Source of the DNA: UBA10649 sp964597445
GTDB lineage: Bacteria > Actinomycetota > Actinomycetes > S36-B12
Direction of reading: 5' to 3'
DNA length: 6,740 nt
Assembly (NCBI GenBank): GCA_964597445.1
Contig: CAZQXO010000075.1
Coordinates: forward strand, 1-6,740
The translations under genes were made by a program, and so were the position numbers. Below are positions 6,488-6,740 of the stretch, piece after piece (positions within the stretch are counted from its first letter, which is position 1; the number at the start of each line of letters is the position of its first letter). A model generated the notes under the pieces. That model made no database searches and was not told the DNA's origin. It worked only from the letters and a program-made list of their open reading frames with translations.

Positions 6488-6516
6488 TTGGCATGTTACT
6501 AGATCCTGACTACGGT
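6488..6516 (+). promoter_or_regulatory. Candidate sigma70-type promoter for the ferredoxin gene
   Basis: TTGGCA (6488-6493) matches the -35 consensus TTGACA at five of six bases. It is followed after exactly 17 bases by TACGGT (6511-6516), which fits the TAnnnT form of the -10 box. Transcription would begin near 6523 and give a leader of roughly 29 bases before the ATG at 6552. Identified by eye only. Confidence 0.5.
6493..6498 (-). promoter_or_regulatory. Candidate -10 box for the minus-strand operon
   Basis: Read on the complementary strand this is TAACAT, matching four of six positions of TATAAT including the key TA...T bases. No convincing -35 box lies 16-18 bases upstream, so an activator or another sigma factor may be needed if it is real. 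It overlaps the plus-strand -35 box by one base at 6493. Confidence 0.25.
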
Positions 6517-6541
6517 AAGTCGGAGTTCCCTCAGACTCCCC

Positions 6542-6545
6542 GGAG
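6542..6545 (+). promoter_or_regulatory. Ribosome binding site of the ferredoxin gene
   Basis: GGAG stands six bases before the ATG at 6552, the usual spacing, and supports that start. It can also pair with CTCC at 6536-6539, so it lies within a potential small leader hairpin. Confidence 0.55.
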
Positions 6546-6551
6546 CCGTTC

Positions 6552-6740
6552 ATGAACCGTGTCACCGTCCTCCCCCTCGACCTCACCCTGGAAGTCGAGG
6601 AGGGTCAGACCGTCATGCAGGCAGCCCACGCCGCGGGCTACACCTGGCCCACCGAGTGCGAGGCCAATGCCTCGTGTGGCCTGTGCGTGAGCATCATCCG
6701 CGAGGGGATCGACAACTGCGGTGAGATCGGGGCCGAGGAG
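6552..6740 (+). CDS. 2Fe-2S ferredoxin, N-terminal part (cut by window end)
   Basis: Sixty-three codons are present and the frame is still open at the window edge. The N-terminal beta strands (MNRVTVLPLDLTLEVEEGQT) and the helix TVMQAAHAAGY lead into WPTECEANASCGLCVSI. That gives cluster cysteines Cys36, Cys42 and Cys45 in a C-x5-C-x2-C pattern, as in adrenodoxin-like ferredoxins rather than the C-x4-C-x2-C of plant-type ones. The fourth ligand is expected some 30-37 residues later, outside the window; Cys56 is too close and is probably an extra cysteine. Such proteins are small soluble electron carriers that feed cytochrome P450s, Rieske oxygenases or similar enzymes, so a partner may lie just to the right. 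GGAG at 6542 supports the start. The gene is transcribed away from the operon and may share its control region. Confidence 0.88.
   Translation, partial: MNRVTVLPLDLTLEVEEGQTVMQAAHAAGYTWPTECEANASCGLCVSIIREGIDNCGEIGAEE

Larger units (their letters stand above)
6463..6551. promoter_or_regulatory. Divergent intergenic control region
   Basis: These 89 bases separate the operon's first start codon from the ferredoxin start and must carry the 5' signals of both. They are less GC-rich than the surrounding coding DNA. Besides the promoter candidates listed separately, GGAGT (6522-6526) and ACTCC (6535-6539) form a 5-bp inverted repeat around an 8-base loop, and GACT/AGTC (6508-6511, 6518-6521) flank a 6-base centre. 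Either could be part of an operator or leader structure. Both are short enough to arise by chance, and no regulator gene is visible in the window. Confidence 0.6.

Overview
The window is high-GC DNA with densely packed genes. It most likely comes from an actinobacterium: there is a luciferase-like oxidoreductase of the F420-dependent kind, GTG is used as a start codon, and the minus-strand genes are chained by overlapping start and stop codons. I could not identify a species. I see no RNA genes, insertion sequences, CRISPR arrays or integration sites.

Left part, plus strand: the last 40 codons of a short-chain dehydrogenase/reductase (SDR; 1-123), a strong hairpin (163-187), a small four-helix membrane protein (200-604), and a complete alpha/beta hydrolase of the hormone-sensitive-lipase type (641-1591). 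The hydrolase ends 19 bases from the end of the convergent minus-strand operon.

Centre and right, minus strand, read from 6462 down to 1611: SDR, ThuA-domain protein, second SDR, F420-type luciferase-like monooxygenase (LLM), metal-binding TIM-barrel isomerase/epimerase-like protein, and a tyrosine/lipid phosphatase of the MptpB type. The last five genes are joined by four successive 4-base overlaps (ATGA, ATGA, ATGA, GTGA), so this is almost certainly one transcriptional and translational unit.

Right edge: a 2Fe-2S ferredoxin gene (6552 onward, cut by the window end) diverges from the operon. The 89-bp gap between them carries a good plus-strand promoter, which overlaps a weaker candidate promoter for the operon.

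Taken together this looks like part of an uncharacterised catabolic or modification island. An esterase, three SDRs, an F420-type enzyme, two proteins from families that act on sugars or keto-sugars, and a ferredoxin that would normally serve an oxygenase (none is visible here) fit the stepwise oxidation and breakdown of an organic substrate, perhaps a glycoside or polyol-like compound. The substrate cannot be read from the sequence. The phosphatase at the end of the operon is the least expected member.
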